64,000 nucleotides of DNA from Bacillus sp. FJAT-27445 (GCF_001510665.1 NZ_LMTI01000006.1:85834-149833); one strand, 5' to 3'; shown: positions 18,741 to 27,810, counted from the first letter of the stretch. Numbers and translations: made by a program. Notes: a model not told the origin generated them from the sequence alone.

Positions 18741-19664
18741 TTAAAGTTTTAATTGGGTCTTTAGTTCGTTTTGAATAGATTGTCTGACTTCATTAGGAAC
18801 AATGTAATAATAAATTTTATTGATTTTTGTGCCAGATCCTTTCAACTCCAATTGCTGAACATCTTTACCTGCTGCTTTGTAATTTTTTTGGATTTCGACC
18901 ATTTCTTCAAATGTAAGGTTGGTTCGTACATTTTTACCTAATGCGCCAAAAATATCTCCGAAGTTCGTTATGCTTTGGAAGGATGCTCCTCTATTAATGA
19001 CAGCCTGGATGATTTGCCGTTGCCTTGTTTGCCGGCCGAAGTCCCCTCGTGGGTCCTCGTATCTCATTCGAGAAAATTTTAAGGCTGTTTCACCATTTAA
19101 ATTAATTTCTCCCTTTGGAAAATGTTCACCCTCATAAGTAAAATCCAGTGTGTTGGTTACTTTTACTCCACCGACTGCGTCTACAATATCCTTAAACCCT
19201 TCCATATTGATTTGGACGTAATAATCAATCGGGATATCGAGAAAGTGCTCAACGGTATTCATGGCCATTTCAACGCCGCCAAAGGCGTAGGCATGGTTGA
19301 TTTTGTCCTCTTTTCCTCGGCCAACAATTTCAGTTCGTGTGTCCCTCGGGATGCTGAGCATTTTAACAGATTTGTTGTTCGGGTTAACCGTCAGAACGAT
19401 CATCGAGTCGGAACGCCCTCTGTCACCTTTCCGTTCATCCACGCCAAGCATAAGGACGGAAAACGGCTGCTGCTTTTTCAAAGTCACCTTTTCATCGCGC
19501 TTTTCTGATTTGTCACGATCCAGGGGCTGATGCATCTTATCCACAGTACTTGTTAGTGATCTATACACAGTAAAGGCGTACGTGCCCACTGCTAAAAACA
19601 AAATTAATAGACTGATAAATACAATTTTAATCCAACTTTTCTTTTTCTTTTTTTCTGCTCTCAT
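18741..19664 (-). CDS. LCP-family (LytR-CpsA-Psr) glycopolymer ligase
   Basis: 307 aa with GGAGGG 5 nt before the ATG. A short basic cytoplasmic N-terminus and one membrane segment (about 12-32) precede the extracellular LCP domain. MLGVDERKGDRGRSDSMIVLTVNP, MLSIPRDTRTEI, KINHAYAFGG and RQRQIIQAV hold the acidic and arginine residues that bind the polyprenyl pyrophosphate head group. It should transfer undecaprenyl-linked polymer to peptidoglycan. Beside a Wzx/Wzy locus, the product of that locus is the natural substrate, though teichoic acid ligation cannot be excluded. Confidence 0.92.
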   Translation of the reverse strand: MRAEKKKKKSWIKIVFISLLILFLAVGTYAFTVYRSLTSTVDKMHQPLDRDKSEKRDEKVTLKKQQPFSVLMLGVDERKGDRGRSDSMIVLTVNPNNKSVKMLSIPRDTRTEIVGRGKEDKINHAYAFGGVEMAMNTVEHFLDIPIDYYVQINMEGFKDIVDAVGGVKVTNTLDFTYEGEHFPKGEINLNGETALKFSRMRYEDPRGDFGRQTRQRQIIQAVINRGASFQSITNFGDIFGALGKNVRTNLTFEEMVEIQKNYKAAGKDVQQLELKGSGTKINKIYYYIVPNEVRQSIQNELKTQLKL

Positions 19665-19946
19665 TTTACCCTCCGATGTAAGTTAAGCCTTCTTACAGAA
19701 TAGCAAAAAATTGGTGCTTTATCTATGAGAATTTCAATTAATTTACAAGGTTCGGCAAATTTTAGCAAAGTGAGGGTTTAGGCTATTAGGATTTGCTAGC
19801 TTGCCCTAATCTTATATCTTTTAGATAAGCAGATAGTAGTTAACTGTATTGATGAACCATCCTTAACGAAAGTCCGGGTATTGACGGAATAATTATCTAG
19901 GTGTTCGTAGATGTAAAATACCTGCATAACTATCCCAACAGTCTAG
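19665..19946. other. intergenic stretch with no recognised gene or known RNA
   Basis: It holds the upstream region of the LCP gene and scattered short hairpins, such as CCAAC/GTTGG at 19934-19952. The sequence was compared by eye with T-box, 6S RNA and common riboswitch consensus motifs without a match. A degenerate coding remnant starts at about 19947. Confidence 0.3.
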
Positions 19947-20117
19947 TGGTTGGCATCACCTAAAATAATTGAACCCGTGGGACAGACCTGTTCTTTTATT
20001 TACTGGTGGAACCATCGGGCACTGATTGCAGCGCGGTGGAAGGAAGGCTCCAGGCCAGCTGATTTCAAAAAAGTCACCGATAAAAAAGCGGAGGAATGGC
20101 GTTCTTTTTTCAATCTA
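19947..20117 (+). pseudogene. possible C-terminal remnant of a phage-type replication protein
   Basis: An open frame with no start codon in context reads ...IYWWNHRALIAARWKEG and then RPADFKKVTDKKAEEWRSFF before a stop. The DFKKVxDxKxxEW pattern is reminiscent of the C-terminal domain of phage replisome-organiser-like proteins (Phg_2220_C type). It is short, lacks a normal start and is preceded by an in-frame TAG, so if real it is only a decayed fragment. Confidence 0.35.
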
Positions 20118-20158
20118 TGATACATTATAGATTAGCAAAAGGATGGGAGTTTTTTTCA

Positions 20159-20503
20159 ATGACAGAACAGAACAATGCTTTGCCGCCAAAAACGTGTGAG
20201 ATTGAGCGTCTTATCACAATGGAAAATGACATCAAAAAAGTGCTGGAAGGCAAGAAAACGGCTACGCGCCGTAACGGCCGTTATGCAGATGTAGGCGAAA
20301 TCATGGAGTTAAAAGGAAAGAAATTCGTTGTGGACAGTGTCTACTCCCAATCACTGGGAGAATTGACAGATGCAGATGCCGAGCGCGAAGGCTTTGAAAA
20401 TGTAGAAGCGTACAAGCAGTCGATCCTATCTTATCACCCGGGAATGCCATGGCTTCCGCAAATGCGCGTCTGGGTGCATGAATTCAGTCCTGTTGAAGAA
20501 TAA
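20159..20503 (+). CDS. ASCH-domain protein
   Basis: 114 aa from the ATG at 20159, chosen because GGATGGGAG lies about 9 nt upstream. An ATG at 20096 would add 21 unsupported residues. The protein has MENDIKKVLEGKKTATRRNGRY, the ASCH nucleic-acid-binding signature with the conserved lysine/arginine cluster. VGEIMELKGKKFVVDSVYSQSLGELTDADAEREGF follows in the beta-barrel. Relatives act as RNA-binding proteins or amidohydrolases on modified nucleosides. It is 4 nt from the next gene, so the two are cotranscribed. Confidence 0.8.
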   Translation: MTEQNNALPPKTCEIERLITMENDIKKVLEGKKTATRRNGRYADVGEIMELKGKKFVVDSVYSQSLGELTDADAEREGFENVEAYKQSILSYHPGMPWLPQMRVWVHEFSPVEE

Positions 20504-20506
20504 GAA

Positions 20507-20947
20507 ATGGATTTATTGTACCGAATCATTATTTATCTTCACGTCGCAAGCGTGATTGCGTCAATTGGGCCTTTCTTCATTTTGATGCCCATTGTGAAAA
20601 AACTTCCTGATGCTGTGGAGAAAGAGCTGGAGGCCTATTTGGCTTTGTTGAAGTCAGTCGTGCGGCTGTCTAAGCACGCCGGCCATGTACTAATTGGAAC
20701 AGGAGTGCTGCTCGTCATCCTCGGCCCCTGGACATGGAAAACGCCGTGGATTGTCGGAACCCTGGCGCTGCTGTTCGCCTCCCTCTTTTTCCTGGCACGG
20801 GCATTCTCGCCAACACTTCGGGAATTTGCCGAAGAAGATGCAAATAAACTAGCACTTGCCGCAAAACTGAAGCGCACCATCTGGACCTACATCATTTTAT
20901 TGATGGGGATGCTATGGTTCATGGTCGTGAAGCCGAATTTGTGGTGA
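20507..20947 (+). CDS. four-helix integral membrane protein (DUF2269-like)
   Basis: 146 aa with four hydrophobic segments at about 5-28, 58-75, 80-100 and 122-141. The first holds YLHVASVIASIGPFF with a histidine, and the second has HAGHVLIGTGVLLV. This resembles the DUF2269/CopD-like group of small membrane proteins with possible haem or metal histidines. The start lies 4 nt after the ASCH gene stop and lacks a clear ribosome site of its own, suggesting coupled translation. A terminator follows. Function is unknown. Confidence 0.7.
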   Translation: MDLLYRIIIYLHVASVIASIGPFFILMPIVKKLPDAVEKELEAYLALLKSVVRLSKHAGHVLIGTGVLLVILGPWTWKTPWIVGTLALLFASLFFLARAFSPTLREFAEEDANKLALAAKLKRTIWTYIILLMGMLWFMVVKPNLW

Positions 20948-20955
20948 AGATGTTG

Positions 20956-20990
20956 AAAAGCCCGGGCGGGGATTGATGCTCGGGCTTTTA
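20956..20990 (+). terminator. rho-independent terminator
   Basis: AAAAGCCCG (20956-20964) pairs with CGGGCTTTT (20981-20989). It is positioned 9 nt after the membrane-protein stop and is palindromic enough to work in both directions. Confidence 0.8.
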
Positions 20991-21086
20991 CTATTGCTGG
21001 AAATGGGGCATTGGTGTCAGATGCCTGAAATAAACGAATGTATATAGGTTGAACGTAATAATTACACTATTTTAATTGAATAAGCT

Positions 21087-21274
21087 GGTTGATTGAAGCT
21101 CAGGCATGTAGACTCCTCGAAAATGCTATCGCATTTCCTTCGTGCAAAGCCCATTCGAGGGAGCTATTTGTCCTGCGGGATTGAGCGACAAGGTTGAGAC
21201 CCCACAGGCGCATGCGCCGAGGAGGCTCAACTGGCGCCCCGCGGAAAGAGAAATGCCCGGAGAGGAAATCAACC
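21087..21274 (+). repeat. dispersed G+C-rich palindromic repeat, copy 1
   Basis: The copy is bounded by GGTTGATT (21087-21094) and AATCAACC (21267-21274). It has the core TTGAGACCCCACAGGCGC, GCCGAGGAGGCTCAA, then CGCCCCGCGGAAAG. The core is shared with copies at 34383-34577 (reverse) and 41219-41408. It lies in an intergenic space and carries no transposase, so it is a non-autonomous or REP-like element. Confidence 0.8.
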
Positions 21275-21417
21275 ACCCCGTTCACGTTGGATACCAATTT
21301 TTATTTCAATTCAACCTATATATGTAATTTGTCCACAGCAGGGCCTGACACTTTTTTTCCTAAAGCTATGACACAAGATCGGCAACTCTCCCGTCTAATC
21401 TTACAGGAGGGATAAAC

Positions 21418-23598
21418 ATGAAAAAATGGATCATTTTAGGCGGGATTTCGCTGCTGTTTATTGCCGGTCTTTCTTACTTCTTTTCAACGCAATTCAAGGT
21501 GGTCAATGCGTGGGAAGGAGAAGGAGAGGCCATTGTCATGGCCAATAAGGTTTGGAGCATTCAGTTTACCGAAAAAGTCGCGAAAGAAAGTCTTCATTCT
21601 GATTCAATCTATGTTTTGGATGATCAAGGCAAGAAAATCAAAACAAAACTGTCTCTTAGCGATGATCAAAAAACCATCTATCTTGACCCTCCTAGAGACG
21701 GGTATCCTCTTGACGCAAGATTTTACACACTAATTTTTAATAAAGACCTCGAATCTTCGGCAGGGAGAAGCTTGGGAGGGGTTAAATCCTGGAAGTTTGT
21801 TGTAAAAGAACGCCTTCCTGTCATAGGATCGAAGGAAAAGTTGAATGGCTATTTTAAAAATCTATTAAAGCAGGAAAAAACTTTGCGCGGCTGGCGGTTT
21901 TCGAGAGATACAATGGAGTCGTCCATGAGTGACGCAAAATCATCGGCGGATTCAGCTAATCAGGCAGCCTACTCCGAAACGAACAATCAAGTCCAGGGAG
22001 TCGACGAAGCGGACCTTGTCAAATCAGACGGAAAGCATATTTTTCAGACGGAAGAAAATGAAGTTCGCATCATTCAGGCTGCGCCCGAAGAGGATATGAA
22101 GCTTTTGTCGAGGATTTCCTATAACGGAGAGTTTATGCCGTACCAGCTTTTTTTACACGAAGAGAAATTGGTCGTCATCGGCCATCAGTATCACACTTTT
22201 GCGAAACCATATGAACAAGTGGTTAAGGATTCTAAGATTGCCCCAATGATGCAATCAGCAAAAGTAATCATCTATGATGTGAAAAATCCGGCAAAACCAG
22301 TCCAGGTACGGCAGGTTGAGCTGGAGGGAAGCTATGTGTCGGCGCGGAAAGTGGAAGGGATTGTGTATCTGGTCACCAAGCACCATCCTGATTACTGGCT
22401 GCTACGCGAAAACGAAGCCATTGATATTCGTCCGAAGTATTCGGATACAGCAACAAAGCCAGCGGAAAAAATCGTCAGTTATGATGAAATCAATTATTTC
22501 CCGGAATCCAAAGAGCCTAATTATACAATGATTGCAGCGATCGACCTCAATCATCATGGTAAAAAAGCCGCTGTCACCACCTACCTTGGAAGCGGGGAAC
22601 AAATGTACATGTCAAAGGAAAATCTCTATCTCGCGATTGCGAATTGGGCCGAGCGTCCGCGGGGGAATTGGACTCAGGTGACGGCACCAGATACAACTAT
22701 CCATAAGTTTTCGGTCAAAGGGATGGACGTGGAATTTCAGGGGTCGGCATTAGTCCAGGGCACCGTGCTCAATCAGTTTTCAATGGACGAACATGATGGC
22801 TATTTCCGGATTGTGACGACAAAGGGATATGCATGGGATGAAAGCAGGCCATCCTCCAATGCTCTCTATATCTTGGATGAAAATCTGAAGCCGGCGGGAA
22901 AGCTTGAGTCACTGGCGCGGGGTGAGCGGATTTATTCTGCGAGATTCATGGGCGAGCGCATCTATATGGTTACCTTCAAGGAAACGGACCCGCTTTTCGT
23001 CATTGAGGCAAGCAATCCGGCAAAACCAAAAGTGCTGGGAGAACTGAAGATTCCAGGGTTCAGTAACTACCTGCACCCTTATGATGAAAATCATTTGATC
23101 GGATTCGGGCATGATACGAAAATCATCGCGGCAAAAGAAGCGGGTGCTCAGCCGCGCATCCTGACTGACGGCGTCAAAATTTCGCTGTTCGATGTTAGTG
23201 ACATGAGCCATCCAAAAGAGAAATTCACAGAAATCATCGGCGGGAGAGGTACGTATTCACCGCTGAATCATGACCATAAAGCACTGCTGTTCAACAAAGA
23301 TAAGGGTTTGTTTGCCTTCCCGATTTCCGTTTATCAAAACAGCAAGGCAAATGAATACGATCAAATTTTTGAGTACCAGGGAGCTTATGTATACAGTATC
23401 GATCCGGAAAAAGGATTCACGCTTCAGTCGAAAATTACCCATATCAACAGCGAGAAGCCATCTATTTATGAGGAATACGATACAGGGATCAAGCGGCTCT
23501 TGTATATCGGTGATACCCTGTTCGCCCTGTCACCGGAAAAAATCACAAGCCATGACCTGAAATCGTACAGAAAGATCGGAACTCTCGGGTTGAGATAA
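21418..23598 (+). CDS. secreted beta-propeller domain protein
   Basis: 726 aa with GGAGGG 7 nt before the ATG. A hydrophobic N-terminus (about 5-24) acts as signal or anchor. An Ig-like SbsA-type domain follows at about 40-140 (WSIQFTEKV, IYVLDDQGKKI, YTLIFNKDL). The remainder is a C-terminal beta-propeller of the PF09826 type, beginning with VQGVDEADLVKSDGKHIF and repeating strands such as YMSKENLYLAIANW and RIYMVTFKETDPLFVIEAS. Such proteins are extracytoplasmic and of unknown biochemical role. It appears to be transcribed alone, from just after the G+C-rich repeat to the hairpin at 23671. Confidence 0.85.
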   Translation: MKKWIILGGISLLFIAGLSYFFSTQFKVVNAWEGEGEAIVMANKVWSIQFTEKVAKESLHSDSIYVLDDQGKKIKTKLSLSDDQKTIYLDPPRDGYPLDARFYTLIFNKDLESSAGRSLGGVKSWKFVVKERLPVIGSKEKLNGYFKNLLKQEKTLRGWRFSRDTMESSMSDAKSSADSANQAAYSETNNQVQGVDEADLVKSDGKHIFQTEENEVRIIQAAPEEDMKLLSRISYNGEFMPYQLFLHEEKLVVIGHQYHTFAKPYEQVVKDSKIAPMMQSAKVIIYDVKNPAKPVQVRQVELEGSYVSARKVEGIVYLVTKHHPDYWLLRENEAIDIRPKYSDTATKPAEKIVSYDEINYFPESKEPNYTMIAAIDLNHHGKKAAVTTYLGSGEQMYMSKENLYLAIANWAERPRGNWTQVTAPDTTIHKFSVKGMDVEFQGSALVQGTVLNQFSMDEHDGYFRIVTTKGYAWDESRPSSNALYILDENLKPAGKLESLARGERIYSARFMGERIYMVTFKETDPLFVIEASNPAKPKVLGELKIPGFSNYLHPYDENHLIGFGHDTKIIAAKEAGAQPRILTDGVKISLFDVSDMSHPKEKFTEIIGGRGTYSPLNHDHKALLFNKDKGLFAFPISVYQNSKANEYDQIFEYQGAYVYSIDPEKGFTLQSKITHINSEKPSIYEEYDTGIKRLLYIGDTLFALSPEKITSHDLKSYRKIGTLGLR

Positions 23599-23662
23599 TC
23601 ATGCCATGGGGTTGCCGATTGTTTCTTGGTGATCTCATTATAAAAAATCCATAAAGATTGAA

Positions 23663-23795
23663 TGATTACCCCCTCGTTATAACCGCAGCCGCGGTTATAA
23701 CGAGGGCTGTTTTTTTGTAGGACGGCGAATGGCGGGTATTTTCTGTTTGGTGTCAAAGGCGGTCATGGTGTATGGGCCAATTTTTCCCCAAAAAG
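23663..23795 (+). repeat. composite dispersed repeat with 16-bp hairpin, copy A1
   Basis: The perfect 16-bp stem CCCTCGTTATAACCGC/GCGGTTATAACGAGGG (23671-23706) is followed by a T-run, so it also terminates the beta-propeller gene. A tail then runs GGCGAATGGCGGGTATTTT ... TGTATGGGCCAATTTTTCC. The same hairpin-plus-tail order recurs at 47889-48045, and the tail alone at 24715, 27572 and 28462. Confidence 0.8.
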
Positions 23796-23906
23796 GCAGT
23801 TTGATTGGAATGTTGAAAATTGTTGTTGTATGCAGAATTATCCACTTTTTGTATAATGTGATTAGTTCATATTAGAGAATATTGCAATGAATTTAGGGGG
23901 AGAAAC

Positions 23907-24326
23907 ATGGAAGGTATTACGATTAAAGATGGATTTATAAATATGGATTTTGAGAAGGTTACTGAAATGCTTTCACATGCATTTTGGTGTAAGGGAATAA
24001 AAGCTGACGAAGTAATAAAAGGTGCTGAGAATTCCGCATTAGTTGTAGGAGTGTTTGTTGACGATAATCAGATAGGTTATGCGAGAGTGATTTCTGATAA
24101 AACAAGATTTGCCTATATTCTTGATGTGTATGTTGATGAAAACTTTAGAAGAAATGGACTTGGCCAAAAAATGATTCATTATATTCTTAGTCACGAAGAA
24201 TTAAAGGACGTATATCAATGGCTATTAATTACTAAGGATGCTCATGGTGTTTATAGTAAAGTTGGTTTTGATCCTATTTCACGTCCTTTGGATTGGATGG
24301 AGATAAGAAAGGACAGACCGATTTAA
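23907..24326 (+). CDS. GNAT-family N-acetyltransferase
   Basis: 139 aa behind AGGGGGAG. It has the GNAT core order: LVVGVFVDDNQIGYARVISDK (beta strands 2-3), YILDVYVDENFRRNGLGQKMIHYIL (motif A, with RRNGLG for the acetyl-CoA pyrophosphate) and a C-terminal VYSKVGFDPI. The acceptor is not evident. It has no operon partner; a repeat element and the small membrane ORF flank it. Confidence 0.85.
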   Translation: MEGITIKDGFINMDFEKVTEMLSHAFWCKGIKADEVIKGAENSALVVGVFVDDNQIGYARVISDKTRFAYILDVYVDENFRRNGLGQKMIHYILSHEELKDVYQWLLITKDAHGVYSKVGFDPISRPLDWMEIRKDRPI

Positions 24327-24441
24327 TAGGTCTCTTTGCTGTTTCACATATTATTTTAGGAAGTCACACTTATGGGTAAGGGATCTATTGTGGTTAAAGC
24401 GTTCTTGGTTTTACTATTGTTAATATGAAAGTGGGGGAATT

Positions 24442-24645
24442 ATGCAAATTGATTTTAGCCCTTTGAAGCCTTTTATGAATGAATTGCTTCTGAATCTTTT
24501 ACTAGTACTGTTTCTTCCTTTTCTCCTTGCTCTTTTCTTAAAATTACTACTAATAAAGATGAGAGTACCGAGAAGGGCTTCGGGTACAATTGCCAGTCTT
24601 GCAATGCTATATGGAATTTATAGAATGTTTATGTTTGTAACATAG
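24442..24645 (+). CDS. small membrane protein (67 aa)
   Basis: A GTGGGGG site 7 nt before the ATG supports the start. The product is very leucine-rich: a first hydrophobic stretch at about 14-38, a basic turn KMRVPRRASG, then a second segment at about 49-65. Two membrane passes are likely. No family was recognised. Confidence 0.55.
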   Translation: MQIDFSPLKPFMNELLLNLLLVLFLPFLLALFLKLLLIKMRVPRRASGTIASLAMLYGIYRMFMFVT

Positions 24646-24666
24646 AAGTGATTTATGTGAAAGTAG

Positions 24667-24712
24667 AAGGGCATTCCCAATTCCGGTATCTTCATATAAT
24701 TTGAGTATGGGG
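24667..24712 (-). pseudogene. short fragment resembling the SEC-C gene at 61.7 kb
   Basis: Read on the minus strand these bases give ILKLYEDTGIGNA, matching ILALYEDTGNGNP in the SEC-C protein encoded at 61692-62735, with clear similarity at the DNA level too. The match stops at both ends and abuts the A2 repeat tail, so it looks like debris of a lost paralogue. Confidence 0.4.
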
Positions 24713-24714
24713 AG

Positions 24715-24790
24715 ACGGCGAATAGCGGGTATTTTCGTACTAGCTGTCAAAGGCTTGCATGGTGTATGGGCCAATTTTTCCGAAAGACTG
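24715..24790 (+). repeat. composite dispersed repeat, tail-only copy A2
   Basis: GGCGAATAGCGGGTATTTT, GCTGTCAAAGGC and TGTATGGGCCAATTTTTCC match the tail of copy A1, but the hairpin half is missing. Confidence 0.75.
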
Positions 24791-25054
24791 AGAGGCCATT
24801 ATGATATCTCCAAAGATTTCTTATATGATTTACTGTTTATTTCCGGGTAAATTACCGTGTTTCTTCATTACGAAGGGTACAGATTGGTTTAAGCTTGCTT
24901 CTTTACCCTAATGCGGATCCATTGAACCTGATTCCTTTGTATGAAATTCATAATTTACAACTAAACTGTTCCTCCTATTTCGAACGTCAAAATATGTAAA
25001 ATAATTAGAGATTCCAGTCTATTAAAGTTCCTTCGTAAAACTAGTAAACTTATA

Positions 25055-25074
25055 TTGTCTGATATTTCAGACAA
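25055..25074 (+). promoter_or_regulatory. perfect palindrome upstream of the M14 peptidase, possible operator
   Basis: TTGTCTGA and TCAGACAA are separated by TATT and lie 24 nt before the start codon of the carboxypeptidase gene. No U-tract follows, so an operator or an mRNA 5' stem is more likely than a terminator. Confidence 0.4.
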
Positions 25075-25097
25075 ATAAATAGTTTTGGAGGGATTCG

Positions 25098-26165
25098 ATG
25101 AAGATTAAGAAGAAGGTTCTAGCTATTTCATTATCAGGGCTGATGGCTTTTGGCGGAATTACTGCGGTTGGCCTGCCGGCTAGCGCAGTGGGCAATGGCC
25201 CGAGTGCTGGGAATGGGTCCATCCAGACATCGATTTTACATACTTATGACAGTATGGTTTCGTACCTGAAAACCCAGGACGCAAAGCAGGCTGCAATGGA
25301 ACTTGAAATCATCGGCAAAACGGTGAAGGGCCGGGATATTTACATGGCGAAATATGTTTCCAACCCTGCTAATCCGACCATCCTGTTCCTGACGCAGCAG
25401 CATGGCAATGAATAGCTTACAACCGAAGGAGCGTTGGAATTTATCAAGCATTTGGGGACAGGGAAAACAAAGGACGTGCTGAAAAATGTAAACGTTCTCA
25501 TTATCCCGATGCTGAATGCGGATGGCGCAATGGGCGATGTGAATTTCTCATTAGATAATTACCTTGCAGACGGCGGCCGCCACTTAACCCGTTACAATGC
25601 CAATGAAGTGGACTTAAACCGGGAGCATGACAAAGCGATATCTGCAATGGAACCTGAAGTGCGCGCGCTCCATGAAAATGTTTTCCAAAAGTACAAAATT
25701 GATTATATGATTGACCTGCACCACCAGGGTACGAGGAGTGAAACGGAAGGAGAACTTGTTTCCGGCTCCATCCTCTATCCGACGAACTCAAATGTCAAAC
25801 CTGAGGTTCTTGAAAAATCCAAGAAGCTTGGGGCCATTGTCTATAATAAACTTGAAAGCAAGGGCTGGGGACATATCGGCAAATATGTTGGAGGCTCCGA
25901 GGAAAGAATCGGACGAAATGGAGCTGCTGTTCGTTACGGTATTTCAACACTCCTTTTTGAAATGCGCGGGATGTCCGACCATTACATTGAATCCTATGCC
26001 CTCGGCCAAAAGAGCAATGGCTATCTCATCAAACAAACGGTCGAAACCTTGGATGCAACCGTAAACGCAATAGCCGACGGGTCTATTGAAACAACAGACA
26101 CAAGCTTCTGGGACACCCTCCCTGAACAAAAGAATAGGGCGTCTGAAGAAGAAGCGGACGAATAG
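25098..26165 (+). pseudogene. secreted M14-family zinc carboxypeptidase interrupted by an in-frame amber codon
   Basis: One frame covers 355 codons with a single TAG at codon 106 (25413-25415). The first part has a signal peptide (MKIKKKVLAISLSGLMAFGG ... ASA) and ends with the zinc motif QQHGNE (H102, E105). The second part has LNADGA, DLNREHD, the third zinc ligand in IDLHHQGTRSE, and the catalytic glutamate in TLLFEMRG. All active-site parts are therefore present, and family members usually continue HGNE with a proline or glutamine; CAG to TAG is one substitution. Without suppression only an inactive 105-residue fragment is made. Restart from the downstream GTG/ATG would lack the signal and zinc site. 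Confidence 0.85.
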
Positions 26166-26204
26166 GGAATACAAGGACACGGAACTGTTAAGGATACACA
26201 AAGT

Positions 26205-26242
26205 AAACCCAAACTCACCAACTGGCGGGTTTGGGTTTTTTG
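26205..26242 (+). terminator. rho-independent terminator
   Basis: AAACCCAAAC (26205-26214) pairs with GTTTGGGTTT (26229-26238), followed by TTT. It ends the M14 peptidase transcript. Confidence 0.85.
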
Positions 26243-26549
26243 ATTGTGAAATGAAAACCCAGGGCAGGCCCGCGAAGGCAGAGAGGGGGGTATTGTTTGT
26301 TCATTAAATTAGGGGAAGGCGGCTTGGGGGCCGCCTATGTTTGTACCAAATTACTTTTGAAGAAAAGATTGGGTGTTTGTCCGAACAAAGATCATAGCTC
26401 CAACAAAAATTTGAATTAATGCCGAAACCAGAGAGTGTATTGCTCGAACAACGCTGCCTGCATTTATTAGTATAGGCCTCAATTATTAAGATTGTTTTAA
26501 CATGTTATGAAATTTTCTTGTAAAAATGATTAATAAATTCAGGCTTATT
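26243..26549. other. intergenic gap, nothing recognised
   Basis: About 300 nt between the peptidase terminator and the 3' end of the broken phosphodiesterase gene. No coding frame, repeat copy or convincing hairpin was seen. Confidence 0.5.
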
Positions 26550-27448
26550 TTATGAGTTGCGACTTTTCAGGACTTCCTGGAGGCGGTCAGGGAAGTTGGT
26601 GAACATGCCTGTTACGCCCCAGTCCAATAGTTTTTCCATATCGGCTGTTTCGTTAACTGTATATGGATGGATCAGAAGGCCGCTGTCTCGGACCTTTTGT
26701 ACATAGGCTTCATCAATTTTGCCATAATTCATGCCAAGTCCGATGCTATAAGATTTGTACTCTTCCAGCTCTTCATCTGTCAAAGTCGCTGGCTCTTCGT
26801 ACCAGAGCAGTTGGACCAATGGAATGGTTGGATCCATTTCGCGGACCATTTTCAGGCTGTCCGCGCTGAATGATTGAACGATGACTTTGCTGGAAGGCAC
26901 ATTTTTCCCTGTCAATTTATACTCGTTCAGGATTTCCACTAGTTTTTCTTCCATGCCAGGGTAAACTTCGGGAGATTTTGTTTCAATGTAATAGCGGGCG
27001 CCTGTACCGAATGTTTCAATGACTTCCTGAATGTCGGAACTTTAAGGCCGAAGTACTCAGGCTTAGCATACTCCGGATATTTCTCATTGAACCAGGAACC
27101 AGCATCAAGCTGTTTGATTTCCGCGAGCGTAAAGTCTTTTACATGACCGGTTCCGTTGGTTGTACGCTCCAACGTTTCATCATGCATGGCAATCAGTTCG
27201 CCATCTTTTGTCATTTGGAGGTCAATTTCTATGTAGTCACCTTTCATTTGCTGGCCGAGCTTGTAGGCAAGAAGCGTATGCTCAGGAGCATTGCCCGATG
27301 CACCGCGATGCGCAACATTCAGGATTTTGTTGGGATTAAGAGAAGGCTTAATCAATTCCGCCGCCTGTACCTGGCTCACTACTCCAGTTCCAATACCGAT
27401 AACTGCCGCAGACATCATGACATTTCTAAAAAAACTTTTCATCAACAT
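26550..27448 (-). pseudogene. secreted glycerophosphodiester phosphodiesterase with one-base deletion
   Basis: The 5' part (from 27448) has a signal peptide ending VQAAELIKP, then the GDPD signatures [48 protein letters not shown] and FGLKVPTF. The frame breaks at about 27028-27034. In the next frame the protein resumes with [20 protein letters not shown] and runs to VTGMFTNFPDRLQEVL at 26550. The total length is 899 nt, one short of 300 codons, which fits a single lost base. GDPDs cut glycerophosphodiesters or teichoic-acid fragments to glycerol-3-phosphate. As sequenced, the protein ends in about 30 wrong residues and lacks half the TIM barrel. Confidence 0.85.
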
Positions 27449-27571
27449 TTAAAATCCCTCCATTCATTAGTCACTTAAAGCTTAATAAACGTAAATGAAT
27501 AGAGTGTGAAGGGGGAATAACAATATCGTTACAAAATTGTAAATAGTGAAAATGTTATTTGTATGCACTGA

Positions 27572-27612
27572 TGTTGGCTGCCTTGGTGTATGGCCAATTT
27601 TCTCTCAAAAGG
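27572..27612 (+). repeat. composite dispersed repeat, short copy A3
   Basis: GGCTGCCTTGGTGTATGG followed by CCAATTTTCTC matches only the last third of the A-type tail. Confidence 0.55.
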
Positions 27613-27651
27613 GGGATTAAAAGTCGAACCCGTAAGAACCGCTGCCATGCT

Positions 27652-27810
27652 TCAATAAGAAGTAAACGCGAATATTTTCCAGTTGCCATCCTCTTTTATC
27701 ATGGCAAGTTCCGCATCTCTTTGTTCTCCTGAACTAAATATGAGAGTAGCATATATGGTTATCATGTCATTTTCGGCTTTTACTTCTTGCCTTCGGTTGT
27801 CAGAAATCAT
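27652..27810 (-). pseudogene. 3' remnant of a small NTF2-like/DUF4878-type gene
   Basis: On the minus strand a 52-codon frame ends ...AELAMIKEDGNWKIFAFTSY. This is the typical closing strand pair of DUF4878 or lumazine-binding-like lipoproteins (VKEDGKWKI pattern). Its upstream end runs straight into the first unit of the 52-bp tandem array, where homology stops. The array probably truncated or replaced the 5' part of the gene. Confidence 0.45.

Noticed and set aside
19740..20090. T-box, 6S RNA or other known riboswitch in the long gap after the LCP gene
   Set aside because: By-eye comparison found none of the conserved motifs; only weak hairpins and a coding remnant.
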